From: DATIUV01 sp049322755
GTDB lineage: Bacteria; Pseudomonadota; Gammaproteobacteria; Burkholderiales; UBA6910
Assembly (NCBI GenBank): GCA_049322755.1
Contig: JBMOQX010000033.1
Location: forward strand, 1 to 64,000
Reading direction: 5' to 3'
Length of the DNA: 64,000 nucleotides
Notes under the pieces: model-generated
The model's input: the letters and a program-made list of their open reading frames with translations, nothing else
Database searches by the model: none
Told to the model about the DNA's origin: nothing
Position numbers and translations under genes: made by a program
Part shown: piece after piece, positions 1-9,816 of the stretch
How positions within the stretch are numbered: position 1 is the first letter of the stretch
How the letters are laid out: every line of letters begins with the position of its first letter

Positions 1-2
1 AG

Positions 3-131
3 TTCGACCCGGAGAAGAAGACCATGGTGACGGTGGCCGGCGCCGGCGGCGTCTCCAGCGCCCGCAGCGAGCTCGAGGGCCAGTACGCCTGGGCCTGGGG
101 CCAGAACATCTGGGCCGACATGCTGGGCTGA
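3..131 (+). CDS. C-terminal fragment of an unrecognised protein
   Basis: An open frame enters from the left edge and ends at a TGA (129-131), giving 42 residues that finish in the Trp-rich stretch YAWAWGQNIWADMLG. I do not recognise the family. Directly behind the stop is a strong intrinsic terminator, which supports this being a real gene end. The gene converges with glnE on the other strand. The rest of the protein lies outside the window, so no function is assigned. Confidence 0.6.
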   Translation, partial: FDPEKKTMVTVAGAGGVSSARSELEGQYAWAWGQNIWADMLG

Positions 132-153
132 GCTTCCCGCTCCGATCCACGCA

Positions 154-178
154 GCCCGCCCGCGAGGCGGGCTTTTTT
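154..178 (+). terminator. Intrinsic terminator after the left-edge gene
   Basis: GCCCGCC (154-160) pairs perfectly with GGCGGGC (166-172) around a 5-base loop and is followed at once by six T residues (173-178). This is a textbook Rho-independent terminator for the rightward gene. It also sits in the convergent gap before the glnE stop. Confidence 0.9.
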
Positions 179-235
179 CGCCCGCGCTCAGTGGAAGTCG
201 CGCGAGCGTGTGACGAGCCGTCCCAGCATACGCCG

Positions 236-2950
236 CTACGCTCCGCCGAGCACCGTCGTCCACAGCTCCCGCACCGCGGCCGCGTGCGCCTCCACGCTCT
301 CCGGCGGCACGCGCGCGTATTGCGCGCCGGACAGGCGCAGGCGGTGCTGCAGGCGGCGGAACTCGCGGTAGGCTGCGCGCGCCCGCTCGGCCAGGTCCTC
401 CGGCACCAGACCGAGCGTTGCCGCCAGCTTGAGCAGCGCCAGGTTGCCGATGTTCCCGGTCAGCCCGGGGTGGCGGTGCGCGTGCCCCAGCACCAGGTAC
501 TGCACCACGAACTCGACGTCGATGATGCCGCCGCGGTCGTGCTTGATGTCGAACAGCTCGCTCTTGTTGGGATGGGCATCCAGCATTTTCTGCCGCATCT
601 GCACCACTTCATGCTTCAGCGTCTCCAGGTCCCGCGGCAGACACAGCACCTCCCTGCGAATCTCCTCGAATGCGGCGCCGACGTCGCGGTCGCCGGCGGC
701 GAAGCGGCCGCGGGTGATGGCCTGGTGTTCCCACACCCAGGCCTTGGTGCGCTGGTACTCGCGGAACGCCGCCACCGGGCTCACCAGCAGGCCGCCGGCG
801 CCGTCCGGCCGCAGCCGCAGGTCGGTGTCGTAGAGCAGTCCCGCGGCCGTGTAGCTGGTAAGCCAGGTGTTGATGCGCTGGGCCAGCTTGGCGTAGGCCT
901 CGGGCGCCCGGGGGTCGTCGTCGTCGTAGAGGAAGATGATGTCCAGGTCGGAGGCGTAGCCCAGCTCCTTCCCGCCCAGCTTGCCGTAGCCGATGATGGC
1001 GAATTTCGGCGTCTCGCGGTGGCGCGTACGCAGGTCGCGCCAGCACGCCGCCACCACCTGCTCGAGAATCAGGTCCGCCAGCGCGGTCAGGTGATCCGAC
1101 AGCGTCTCCAGCGGCAGCAGGCCCTCCAGGTCCTTCGCCAGCAGCTGAAACAGCTTGGCGTGCTGGAAGTGGCGCAGCACGTCCATCTGCCGCTCGGTGT
1201 CGCCCTCCGCGTCGGCCAGGAGATGCCGCAGTTCCCCGGCGGCCGCTTCCCAGTCGGGCGCGCTATGGAGTTCCCGGGTGTCCAGCAGTTCATCCAGCAC
1301 CAGCGGATGGCGGGTGAGGTAGTCGCACGCCCAGCGGCTGGCGCTGGCCAGCTTGGCCACCCGGTCCAGCGCCTGCGGGTATTCCTGCAGCAGCGCCAAA
1401 TAGGCGGCGCGGCGGCTGATGGTTTCCAGCAGCGTGAGCAGCGCGTCCAGCGTCGCGTCCGGGTCCGACTGACGCGCCGCCGCCGCCACCGTGGCCGGCA
1501 CCAGCGCGTCCAGCGCCTTCTGGCTGGGTCGCGGCAGCCCGCGATAGCGGGGCCCGGTGCGAAACGCCTTGATCCGCTCGCAGATGGCCTTGGGCCTGGA
1601 GTAGCCGAGATCGCCCAGCCGTTCGCACGCCAGGTCCAGGTCCGGCTCCTCGCGCCACAGCATCTCCAGCCCGCCGTCCCCCGAAGGGGTCTGCGGGCCG
1701 GTGAACACCGACTCGAAATGGTGGGTGACCTGGCGGCGCTCGCTCTCCAGCGCGCCGGACAGCGCGTTCCAGCCTGCGTAGCCCATGGCCTCGGCGATCA
1801 GCGCGCGCTCGTCGTCGGCCTGGGGCAGCATCTGGGTCTGGCGATCGTCCAGGTACTGCAGCCGGTGCTCCAGGTTGCGCAGGAAGGCGTAGGCGCGCTG
1901 CAGCTCCGCGACGGTGTCCGCGGGCAGATGGCCGAGGCTGCCCAGGCGTTCCAGGATGGTGACGGTGGAGCGATCGCGCAGCTGCGGCACGTTGCCGCCG
2001 CGGATCAGCTGGAACACCTGAGCGATGAATTCGATCTCGCGGATGCCGCCGGGGCCCAGCTTGATGTTGTCGGAGAGCTCGCGCCGGCGCACCTCGGTGC
2101 GGATCTGGGCGTGCAGCTCGCGCATCGAGCCGTAGGCGCCGAAGTCCAGGTATTTGCGGAACACGAACGGGCGGGTGAGCCTCTCCAGCTCGTCGGCGCG
2201 CTCGCCGCACAGGGGCCGGCCCTTGATCCAGGCGTAGCGCTCCCACTCCCGGCCCTGGGTGATGAAATAGTTCTCCAGGCTGGCGAAGCTCGACACCAGC
2301 GGTCCGCTGTCGCCAAACGGGCGCAGGCGCATGTCCACGCGGAACACGATGCCCTCGGGCGTCGGTTCGTGCAGCGCGCCGATCACGCGCTGGCCGAGCC
2401 GGGTGAAGAACTCGTGATTGCTGACGGGCCGCGCGCCGCCGGTATCCCCGTCCTCCGGGTAGACGAACACCAGGTCGATATCCGACGAGACGTTCAGCTC
2501 GTAGCCGCCGAGCTTGCCCATGCCCACCACGATAAGCCGCTGCGGCGCTCCGCTGTCGCGGCCGACGGGCTCGCCATGGCGTTCCGCCAGCCACGCGTGG
2601 TGGGCGTCGCAAGCACGCCGGACGGTGAGATCCGCGAGCGCGCTGACGGTGCGCATGACCTCGGCCAGGTCGGCGAGGCCGCCGAGGTCGCGGGTGACGA
2701 CGCGCAGCATCACGCGCTGGCGCAGCCGCCGCAGCGCGGTGCCCAGGGCCTCGGGCGAAGCGATGTCCTGGCGGTCGAGGTACGCCGCCATCGCCGGCGG
2801 CGGGAAAGGGGACCCCAGCTGCTGCCGCAGTTCCTCCTCCAGCCCGGGCTGCGCGCGCAGCAGCGCATCGGCGTAGCGCGACAGCCGCCGCGCGCGCGCC
2901 ACGATCGCGGACGGCGAAGTTTCCTGCGGCTCAAGTTTGGGCAAGTCCAT
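236..2950 (-). CDS. glnE: Bifunctional glutamine synthetase adenylyltransferase/adenylyl-removing enzyme
   Basis: GlnE attaches AMP to, and removes it from, glutamine synthetase in response to PII state, so it sets ammonia assimilation in the cytoplasm. The 904-residue length fits the family (E. coli about 946). Two nucleotidyltransferase domains are visible. The N-terminal one (deadenylylating half) has GMGKLGGYEL near residue 140 followed by DIDLVF. The C-terminal one (adenylylating half) has GYGKLGGKEL near residue 650 followed by DLDIIF. The Asp-x-Asp pairs are the metal ligands. ATG start at 2950. The gene is transcribed alone, divergent from yhdP with about 106 bp between them, which must hold both promoters. 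Identity is very secure. Confidence 0.97.
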   Translation of the reverse strand: MDLPKLEPQETSPSAIVARARRLSRYADALLRAQPGLEEELRQQLGSPFPPPAMAAYLDRQDIASPEALGTALRRLRQRVMLRVVTRDLGGLADLAEVMRTVSALADLTVRRACDAHHAWLAERHGEPVGRDSGAPQRLIVVGMGKLGGYELNVSSDIDLVFVYPEDGDTGGARPVSNHEFFTRLGQRVIGALHEPTPEGIVFRVDMRLRPFGDSGPLVSSFASLENYFITQGREWERYAWIKGRPLCGERADELERLTRPFVFRKYLDFGAYGSMRELHAQIRTEVRRRELSDNIKLGPGGIREIEFIAQVFQLIRGGNVPQLRDRSTVTILERLGSLGHLPADTVAELQRAYAFLRNLEHRLQYLDDRQTQMLPQADDERALIAEAMGYAGWNALSGALESERRQVTHHFESVFTGPQTPSGDGGLEMLWREEPDLDLACERLGDLGYSRPKAICERIKAFRTGPRYRGLPRPSQKALDALVPATVAAAARQSDPDATLDALLTLLETISRRAAYLALLQEYPQALDRVAKLASASRWACDYLTRHPLVLDELLDTRELHSAPDWEAAAGELRHLLADAEGDTERQMDVLRHFQHAKLFQLLAKDLEGLLPLETLSDHLTALADLILEQVVAACWRDLRTRHRETPKFAIIGYGKLGGKELGYASDLDIIFLYDDDDPRAPEAYAKLAQRINTWLTSYTAAGLLYDTDLRLRPDGAGGLLVSPVAAFREYQRTKAWVWEHQAITRGRFAAGDRDVGAAFEEIRREVLCLPRDLETLKHEVVQMRQKMLDAHPNKSELFDIKHDRGGIIDVEFVVQYLVLGHAHRHPGLTGNIGNLALLKLAATLGLVPEDLAERARAAYREFRRLQHRLRLSGAQYARVPPESVEAHAAAVRELWTTVLGGA

Positions 2951-3056
2951 GCGGGGCGGGAAAAAACGCTAGAATGCAGCCATTCTAACGGCCGCCGACG
3001 GCGCCGGCCAAAAGGCGGTGCGGCCGCCAGCCCCCGCGGCCATCGGGCAGTTTTGA

Positions 3057-6000
3057 TTGACAGCGCTTTCCTATTCCCTTCGGACCATCTGGCGCGGTTT
3101 GCATTTCGCCTCCCGCGTCGCCTTTTTTGCCGGGTTGCTGGCCTTGCTGCTCGGCGGGTCGGGGTTTCTTGCGCTGCGCTACTGGATCCTCCCCAACGCA
3201 GATCACATGCGTGCGTTCGTCGCAGAGGATGTCGAACGGCGCATCGGCCGGCGCGTCGTCGTTGGCGGAATGGAAATCAACTGGGCCGGCCTGCGGCCCG
3301 ATCTGACGCTGACCGATGTCCACGTCTTCGATTCGCGCGGTTTTCCGGCGCTTACCCTCGACAGCGTGCACGCGGTGCTCAGCTGGCGTTCGCTCGCGGT
3401 CCTCGAACCGCGCGTCCACGTTCTTATACTGGACGGTCCGCACCTGAATCTCAAGCGCGGCGTCCGGGGCAACCTTTACATCGCCGGCATCGCGACGTCG
3501 CCGATAGCGATGGATTTGACGGACGACGGCTTGGGCGATCCGCACCCGGTCAAGGAGCGGGCGGCCGTAACCGATGAAGCGCCCGAACCGCCGCAGGACA
3601 CCCCGTCCCGGCTGCTGGAGTGGCTGTTCGTTCAGAGGCAAGTGGTGGTTACCGATGCGCGCATTACCTGGGAAGACGAGCAGCGTGGCGCGCCTTCGCT
3701 GACGCTGGAGCGCGTCGAGCTGCGCCTGGAGAATTCGGGCACGCGCCATCGTGCTGCCCTGCGCGGCGCGGCGCCGCCGGAGCAGGGCGGCAGTCTGGAT
3801 CTGCGCGCGGATTTTCGCGCCCGCGGCATCGCCGACTGGCGCCGCGTCACCGGCGAGCTGTACCTGGCCGCGGGCGCCGTGGCGCTGGAGGCGTGGCGCC
3901 CCTGGATCGACCTGCCGCTGGAGCTTCACCGCGGCCGCGGCGCAGTGCGGGCGTGGCTCACGCTCACGGAAGGACGCCTCACGGCGTCGACGGTGGATGC
4001 CAACCTGGCCGGCGTCTCGGCGCGCCTGGCGCCGGCATTGCCGCCGCTGGACGTGACCGCGGTGAAGGGCCGCGTGCGCTGGCGCGGCGGGGCGGAGGGA
4101 TGGGAGATCGGCACCCGGGGCCTGGAGCTGCTGACCGGCGACGGCATCCGGATCGGCCCGGCCGACCTCAGCCTGGAGCGGCGCGCCGGCGCGGGCGAGC
4201 GGCCGCCCGCGGTGGCTTTCTCGGCCAATCGCGTCGACCTGGGCGCGTTTGCATCCCTGGCAAGCCACCTCCCGCTGAACGAGGAAACCCGCGTCCGCGT
4301 CGCCGCGTTGGCGCCGGGCGGAACGCTCGCCGACGTGGTGGCGGCGTGGGAGGGTGAACTCCCGGGGCCCCGGACCTACCGGGTCCGGGCCCGGTTCGAC
4401 GGGCTCGAGCTGAAACCCTACGACGCGGCGCCGGGACTGTCCGGCGTCAGCGGCGAAGTGGACGGCAACGAGAGGCACGGCCGCTTCGGCATTGACGGCA
4501 CCCGGGCGGCGCTGGAACTGCCGAAGGTTTTCGCGCTGCCGCTCAAGTTCGACACCCTGACGATCCGCGGCACCTGGACGCGCGCCGGTGCCGGCACCGA
4601 GGTGACGCTGCAGAAGGCGACCTTCGCCAACGCGGACGTTGCCGGCGCCGTCACCGGGACCTATCAGACCGTGCCCGCGGGGCCCGGGGAAATCAACCTC
4701 ATCGGGTCGCTCACCCGCGCGGACGTGCGCGGTGCCTACCGTTACATGCCGCTGGAAGTGAACGAGGACGCGCGCGAGTGGGTGCGCACCAGCCTGCTGA
4801 GCGGGCGCGGCGTGGATACGCGGTTCACGCTGAAGGGCGACCTGGCCAGGTTTCCGTTTCGGGACCGGCGCGACGGCGTGTTCGAGGTGAGCACCCGGGC
4901 GGTCGGCGTGGACCTGAGTTTCGCCGACGACTGGCCGACGATCCGGGGTGTCGCCGGCGAGGTGCTGTTCCGCGGCGCGGGGATGCGCATCTCGGGAGCG
5001 ACCGGCGCCATTCTCGGCGTGCCCATCGCCGGCGTGAGCGCGGTGATACCCGACCTGGACGCCGACGAGCCGGTGCTCGAGGTGAAGGGCCACGCCCAAG
5101 GCGAAACCGACGCGTTCCTGCGCTTCGTCGACCGCAGCCCGGTGGACGCGCACATCGACGGTTTCACCCGCCCCATCTCGGCGAGCGGCGCGGGCCGCCT
5201 CGACCTCGAACTCACGGTGCCGCTGGAGCACGGCCGCGACACCCGCGCGAGCGGCCGCTTTCAGTTCCTCAACAACCGTCTGTCGATGCACCCCGACGTC
5301 CCGGCGCTGGAGGACCTCTCGGGCGTGCTGGCGTTCACCCAGGACGACGTGAAGACCGACGGGCTGAAAGGGCGGATGATGGGCGGTCCGCTGGAGCTCA
5401 CCGCCCGCACCCGCGACGGCGCGTTGCGCCTGGAGGCGGCGGGACGGATCGACACGGAGGCCTGGAAGTTGCGCCAGGACTTCCCCTGGGCCCGGCACGT
5501 CTCGGGGGCCGCCGACTGGAAGTACACTCAGACCGCGCGGCGCGACCGCATCGAGGATACGTTGCAAAGCTCGCTGCGGGGCCTCGCCCTGTCGTATCCC
5601 GCCCCGGTCGGCAAGACCGCGGCGACGGAGCTGCCGCTCGACGTGGAGCGGGTCCGCGCCGGCGGCCGCGAGACGCTCTCGCTGCGGCTTGGAAACCTGC
5701 TGTCGGTGCAGGCGGCGGGGCGCACGGACGGGAACGGACAGGTGCTGGAGAACGCCGCGATGGTATTCGGTGGCGGGACCGCGCAGGCCACACGCCCGGG
5801 CCTTTGGGTGAGCGGCAGTGCCCAGATGCTGGATCTCGATGCCTGGCGCGAGGTGCTGCGCGGAGAATCGGGAAAGTCGGACCTGGCCTTGCAGGGTTTG
5901 GATCTCGGCGCGGCGCGGCTGTTCGCGTTCAACCGGCTGTTTCGCGACGTGCGCGTGCGCGGGCAGCAGACCGACGGCGTGTTCCGCGCCGCCGTCGAGG

Positions 6001-6959
6001 GTCGCGAGCTGGCGGGGGACGTGGCCTGGGCGGCCGAGGGCGAGGGGGCGCTGCAGGCGCGGCTGACGCGGCTGGTGATCCCGTCGGACGAGACCCTGGG
6101 CCGCAGCGCGGAGGTGGCCGGGCCGCAGACGCGTTCGCTGCCCGGGCTGGATATCGTCGCGGACAGCTTTTCGCTCGGGGAGCGGCCCATGGGCCGGCTC
6201 GAGCTCAAGGCCCGCAACGAAGGCGGTCTGTGGCGCGTGAGCAGGCTGGAGCTGCGCCACCCGGACAGCGTCATTTCCGCCGACGGCGAGTGGAGCGGCG
6301 CGACGTCGCCTCCCGCGTCGCGCTTCAACGTCGCGCTGGAGGCCATCGACCTGGGCCGTTTCGTGGCGCGCATCGGCGTGGGCGAAGGGATGCGCGGCGG
6401 CACCGGCAGCGTCAACGGCCGCATCGAGTGGGCCGGCAGTCCCTACAGGGTGGATTATCCGACGCTGGGCGGCGCGCTCAAACTCGCGTTCAAGGACGGG
6501 CGCTTCGATGAAGTCGACCCGGGCATGGCCAAGCTGCTGGGCGTGCTGAGCCTGTCGGCATTGCCGCGCCGGCTCGGCGGCGACTTCAACGACGTGTTCG
6601 GCAAGGGGTTCGTGTTCCAGGAAATTACCGGCGACGTGACGCTGGCGCGGGGCGTTGCGCGCACCGAGAATCTCGCCATCCTCAGCCCGTCGGTGCGGGT
6701 GGCGATGCGCGGCGAGGTGAACCTGGCGCGCGAGACCCAGAGCCTGCGGCTGCGGGTGACGCCCGAGTTGTCGGAGACCGCGGCGCTGGCCACCGGCGTG
6801 GTGGGCGGCCCGGTGGTGGGACTGGCGACGCTGGCGGTGGTCAAGCTGTTTCGCGATCCCATCGGCCAGCTGGCGGCGCTCGAATACAATGTCTCCGGCA
6901 GCTGGAGCGATCCCCAGGTGACCCGCCTTTCCCGCACACCGGCTCAGGAGCAGCAATGA
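3057..6959 (+). CDS. yhdP: YhdP family AsmA-like inner-membrane protein
   Basis: A very large (1300 residue) protein with one N-terminal membrane anchor (about residues 17-43) and a long beta-rich periplasmic region. It belongs to the AsmA-like YhdP group (E. coli YhdP about 1266 aa), which with TamB and YdbH forms bridge-like proteins carrying phospholipids to the outer membrane. The start is TTG at 3057: an in-frame TGA lies immediately upstream (3054-3056) and no other start codon precedes the anchor. The C-terminal part carries the conserved segment with FNDVFGKGF and the closing repeat region. The stop overlaps the next start (ATGA), so the following small gene is translationally coupled. 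Confidence 0.93.
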   Translation: MTALSYSLRTIWRGLHFASRVAFFAGLLALLLGGSGFLALRYWILPNADHMRAFVAEDVERRIGRRVVVGGMEINWAGLRPDLTLTDVHVFDSRGFPALTLDSVHAVLSWRSLAVLEPRVHVLILDGPHLNLKRGVRGNLYIAGIATSPIAMDLTDDGLGDPHPVKERAAVTDEAPEPPQDTPSRLLEWLFVQRQVVVTDARITWEDEQRGAPSLTLERVELRLENSGTRHRAALRGAAPPEQGGSLDLRADFRARGIADWRRVTGELYLAAGAVALEAWRPWIDLPLELHRGRGAVRAWLTLTEGRLTASTVDANLAGVSARLAPALPPLDVTAVKGRVRWRGGAEGWEIGTRGLELLTGDGIRIGPADLSLERRAGAGERPPAVAFSANRVDLGAFASLASHLPLNEETRVRVAALAPGGTLADVVAAWEGELPGPRTYRVRARFDGLELKPYDAAPGLSGVSGEVDGNERHGRFGIDGTRAALELPKVFALPLKFDTLTIRGTWTRAGAGTEVTLQKATFANADVAGAVTGTYQTVPAGPGEINLIGSLTRADVRGAYRYMPLEVNEDAREWVRTSLLSGRGVDTRFTLKGDLARFPFRDRRDGVFEVSTRAVGVDLSFADDWPTIRGVAGEVLFRGAGMRISGATGAILGVPIAGVSAVIPDLDADEPVLEVKGHAQGETDAFLRFVDRSPVDAHIDGFTRPISASGAGRLDLELTVPLEHGRDTRASGRFQFLNNRLSMHPDVPALEDLSGVLAFTQDDVKTDGLKGRMMGGPLELTARTRDGALRLEAAGRIDTEAWKLRQDFPWARHVSGAADWKYTQTARRDRIEDTLQSSLRGLALSYPAPVGKTAATELPLDVERVRAGGRETLSLRLGNLLSVQAAGRTDGNGQVLENAAMVFGGGTAQATRPGLWVSGSAQMLDLDAWREVLRGESGKSDLALQGLDLGAARLFAFNRLFRDVRVRGQQTDGVFRAAVEGRELAGDVAWAAEGEGALQARLTRLVIPSDETLGRSAEVAGPQTRSLPGLDIVADSFSLGERPMGRLELKARNEGGLWRVSRLELRHPDSVISADGEWSGATSPPASRFNVALEAIDLGRFVARIGVGEGMRGGTGSVNGRIEWAGSPYRVDYPTLGGALKLAFKDGRFDEVDPGMAKLLGVLSLSALPRRLGGDFNDVFGKGFVFQEITGDVTLARGVARTENLAILSPSVRVAMRGEVNLARETQSLRLRVTPELSETAALATGVVGGPVVGLATLAVVKLFRDPIGQLAALEYNVSGSWSDPQVTRLSRTPAQEQQ

Positions 6960-7303
6960 TCTGCGGCACCCGTATTGTCCTGGCCACCGCAGTGCTCGCC
7001 GCACTCGCGCCGGCCGCCGTCGCTGCGCCCGAGTGCGTGGTGCCGGTCACCCTCTGGGACCGGCCCCGCAGCGGCGCGGCGATCCTGGCGGCCCGGGAGC
7101 TGAGGCCGTGCGTCCTGGCGCTGGACGAGAAGCCCGGCGCGCGCCTGGCGATCCGTCACGCGCCCGCCGTCGAGTCCGCGCTCCAGGCCGAGGAGCTGCG
7201 CTCCTGGCTCGCCGCGCTGGCGGTGGACCCCGAGCGCATCGAACTGGTGTCCGATCTCGGGCCGCGGGATCCGCTGCGGCTGCAGGTGCGCGCCGGGCCA
7301 TGA
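6956..7303 (+). CDS. Small secreted protein of unknown function
   Basis: 115 residues with a clear Sec signal peptide (hydrophobic core LATAVLAALAPAAVA, predicted cleavage after about residue 23), so probably periplasmic. The mature part has two Cys, one near its start (AAPECVVPV) and one in RPCVLAL, that could form a disulfide. I see no recognisable domain. It overlaps yhdP by 4 bases at its start and the Nit amidase by 4 bases at its end, so it is embedded in an operon. Function unknown. Confidence 0.8.
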   Translation: MICGTRIVLATAVLAALAPAAVAAPECVVPVTLWDRPRSGAAILAARELRPCVLALDEKPGARLAIRHAPAVESALQAEELRSWLAALAVDPERIELVSDLGPRDPLRLQVRAGP

Positions 7304-8124
7304 GCGCAGCCGCGCAAGCCGCGCGCATCGCCGTGGTGCAGATGACTTCGGGGCCGGAGGTGGCGGATAACCTCGCGCAGGCAGGGCAATTGCTGGCCCA
7401 GGCGGCCGCGGAGGGCGCGCAGCTGGCCGCGCTGCCCGAAAATTTCGCCCTCATGGGCCGGCGCGACACCGACAAGATCGCGGTGCGCGAGGAGCCCGGC
7501 CGCGGGCCGATCCAGGCGTTCCTGGCCGAGACCGCCGCGCGCCTGGGCCTGTGGGTGCTGGCGGGTTCGGTGCCGCTGGCGACGAACCGGCCGGATCGGG
7601 TGCGCGCGAGCCTGCTGCTCTATGACGCCGCGGGCCGGTTGCACGCGCGCTACGACAAGATCCACCTGTTCGGCTTCCGGCGCGGCGAGGAGCGCTACGA
7701 CGAATCGGCCACCATCGAACCCGGCGACAAGCCGACCGCGGTGGACACGCCGTTCGGGCGCGCCGGTTTGTCGATCTGCTACGACGTGCGCTTTCCCGAG
7801 CTTTACCGCGCGCTCGGACCGCTGGATCTCATCTTCATTCCGTCCGCGTTCACCGCCACCACCGGGCGCGCCCACTGGGAGACGCTGGTGCGGGCGCGCG
7901 CCATCGAGAACCTCGCCTACGCGGTGGCGCCGGCCCAGGCCGGCGAGCACCCCGGCGGCCGCCGCACCCACGGCCACAGCCTGATCGTCGATCCCTGGGG
8001 CGAGGTGCTGGCGGAGATCGCCGAAGCGCCCGGCGTGGCCGTCGCCGACATCGACCCGTTGCGTACGGCCGCGGTGCGGGCGAGCCTGCCGGCGCTGGAA
8101 CATCGAACGCTGCGCCGGTGTTAG
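7300..8124 (+). CDS. Carbon-nitrogen hydrolase, Nit1/deaminated-glutathione amidase type
   Basis: A 274-residue nitrilase-superfamily amidase with the full Glu-Lys-Cys triad: E47 in LPENFALMG, K120 in RYDKIHLFG and Cys160 in LSICYDVRFPEL. The Nit1/YbeM group hydrolyses deaminated glutathione, a side product of transaminases, and is a metabolite-repair enzyme. The ATG at 7300 (overlapping the previous stop as ATGA) gives the expected N-terminus RIAVVQMTSG; the frame is open further upstream but that part is antisense-like coding. Placement between yhdP and tldD is common in betaproteobacteria. Exact substrate is inferred from the family. Confidence 0.92.
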   Translation: MSAAAQAARIAVVQMTSGPEVADNLAQAGQLLAQAAAEGAQLAALPENFALMGRRDTDKIAVREEPGRGPIQAFLAETAARLGLWVLAGSVPLATNRPDRVRASLLLYDAAGRLHARYDKIHLFGFRRGEERYDESATIEPGDKPTAVDTPFGRAGLSICYDVRFPELYRALGPLDLIFIPSAFTATTGRAHWETLVRARAIENLAYAVAPAQAGEHPGGRRTHGHSLIVDPWGEVLAEIAEAPGVAVADIDPLRTAAVRASLPALEHRTLRRC

Positions 8125-8210
8125 GGTCCATCCCTTGCCAATGACTGAAACCCGCGCCGGACACCGCTTCCTGCAGATCGGCCCCGCGCTCTCCGAACAG
8201 GATTGCTTCC

Positions 8211-9692
8211 ATGAACGACATTGTCCCCACCGCCACGCTGCTGAACGACGCTGCCCCGGCTTCCTTGCTGGCCACCGCCCAGGAGCGCCTCCTGGCGCCT
8301 TTCGCCATCGACGAGGGCGCGTTGTCGCGGGTGTTCGGTCAAATCCTTACGCGGAACGTGGATTACGCCGACCTCTACTTCCAGTACAGCCGCAACGAGG
8401 CCTGGACCCTGGACGAGGGCATCGTCAAGTCCGGCAGCTTCAATATCGACCAGGGCGTCGGGGTGCGCGCGGTGGCGGGCGAGAAGACGGCGTTCGCGTA
8501 CTCCGACGACATCAGCCTGGCGGCCCTGGAGTCGGCCGCCGAGGCGACGCGGGCGATCGCCAGCCAGGGCGGTGACCGCCATGTGCCGGTGCCGCGCCCG
8601 GGCAGCGGCCTGCGCCTGTATCCGCCGCTGGACCCGGTGGCGAGCCTGGACTCCGCCGCCAAGGTGGCGCTGCTGACACGCCTGGAGCAGTTCGCGCGCG
8701 CCCGCGATCCCCGGGTGACGCAGGTGATCGCCAGCCTCGCCGGCGAGTACGACGTGGTGCTGGTGGTGCGCAGCGACGGCCTGCTGGCGGCGGACGTGCG
8801 ACCGCTGGTGCGCGTGTCTCTGCAGGTCATCGCCGAAGCCAACGGCCGGCGCGAGCAGGGCTCGGCCGGCGGCGGCGGGCGCTTCGATTACGCCTATTTC
8901 ACCGATGCGGTGCTGCGGGATCTGGCCGACAAGGCGGTGGACCAGGCGCTCGCCAACCTGGAGGCGGGGCCGGCGCCGGCTGGCACCATGACCGTGGTGC
9001 TGGGTCCCGGCTGGCCCGGCATCCTGCTGCACGAGGCCATCGGCCACGGGCTCGAGGGCGACTTCAACCGCAAGGGCAGCTCGGCGTTCTCGGGCCGCGT
9101 CGGCCAGCGCGTCGCGGCCCCCGGTGTGACCGTGGTGGACGACGGCACCCTCGCCGGCCGCCGAGGCTCGCTCAATGTCGACGATGAGGGCAACCCGACC
9201 CAGTGCACCGTGCTGATCGAAGACGGCGTGCTGCGCGGCTACCTGCAGGACAGCCTCAATGCGCGGCTCATGAACGTCCCGGTCACCGGCAACGGCCGGC
9301 GCGAGTCCTTCGCCCACGTGCCGATGCCGCGCATGACCAACACCTGCATGCTGAACGGCGACCAGGATCCCGGGGAGATCATCCGCTCGGTGGACAAAGG
9401 GCTGTACGCCGTCAACTTCGGCGGCGGCCAGGTGGACATCACCAGCGGCAAGTTCGTGTTCTCGGCGGCCGAGGCCTACCTGATCGAGAACGGCCGCGTC
9501 ACCCGTCCGGTGAAGGGCGCGACCCTGATCGGCAACGGCCCGGACGTGCTCACCCGGGTCACCATGATCGGCAACGACATGACCCTGGACCCGGGGGTCG
9601 GCACTTGCGGCAAGGACGGCCAGAGCGTGCCGGTGGGCGTGGGGCAGCCCACCCTGCGCATCGACGGCCTTACGGTCGGCGGCACCGGCTGA
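8211..9692 (+). CDS. tldD: Metalloprotease TldD
   Basis: 493 residues, matching the family (E. coli 481). The zinc-binding HExxxH-type motif HEAIGH lies at residues 274-279 in the context ILLHEAIGHGLEGD. The C-terminal half carries the conserved segments VDDGTL, NMRMTNT-like MPRMTNT and GTCGKDGQ. TldD works with TldE/PmbA as a heterodimeric peptidase that degrades unfolded peptides and matures some RiPPs; no tldE is seen in this window. ATG at 8211 follows an 86-bp gap after the amidase gene and is probably in the same transcription unit. Confidence 0.97.
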   Translation: MNDIVPTATLLNDAAPASLLATAQERLLAPFAIDEGALSRVFGQILTRNVDYADLYFQYSRNEAWTLDEGIVKSGSFNIDQGVGVRAVAGEKTAFAYSDDISLAALESAAEATRAIASQGGDRHVPVPRPGSGLRLYPPLDPVASLDSAAKVALLTRLEQFARARDPRVTQVIASLAGEYDVVLVVRSDGLLAADVRPLVRVSLQVIAEANGRREQGSAGGGGRFDYAYFTDAVLRDLADKAVDQALANLEAGPAPAGTMTVVLGPGWPGILLHEAIGHGLEGDFNRKGSSAFSGRVGQRVAAPGVTVVDDGTLAGRRGSLNVDDEGNPTQCTVLIEDGVLRGYLQDSLNARLMNVPVTGNGRRESFAHVPMPRMTNTCMLNGDQDPGEIIRSVDKGLYAVNFGGGQVDITSGKFVFSAAEAYLIENGRVTRPVKGATLIGNGPDVLTRVTMIGNDMTLDPGVGTCGKDGQSVPVGVGQPTLRIDGLTVGGTG

Positions 9693-9816
9693 TCGGCCGC
9701 GCCCCCGGGATTGGAGCACTCTGCGCACAACCCGGGGAAAAGACGGCGTTTTCTGCTAAAATTCCGGTCTTTTTCGGACTCGGACGGGGCGTTTCCGCTC
9801 TGCCTAAACAATACCG

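Noticed and set aside
191..3577. 1128-residue open frame on the plus strand opposite glnE
   Set aside because: It is a GC-rich shadow: composition is Arg/Gln/His-rich without any domain, while the opposite strand encodes unmistakable GlnE and the tail runs into the yhdP region.
2985..7004. 1339-residue minus-strand open frame over yhdP
   Set aside because: Shadow of yhdP; no start signal and low-complexity composition, whereas the plus strand carries a recognisable membrane anchor and family motifs.
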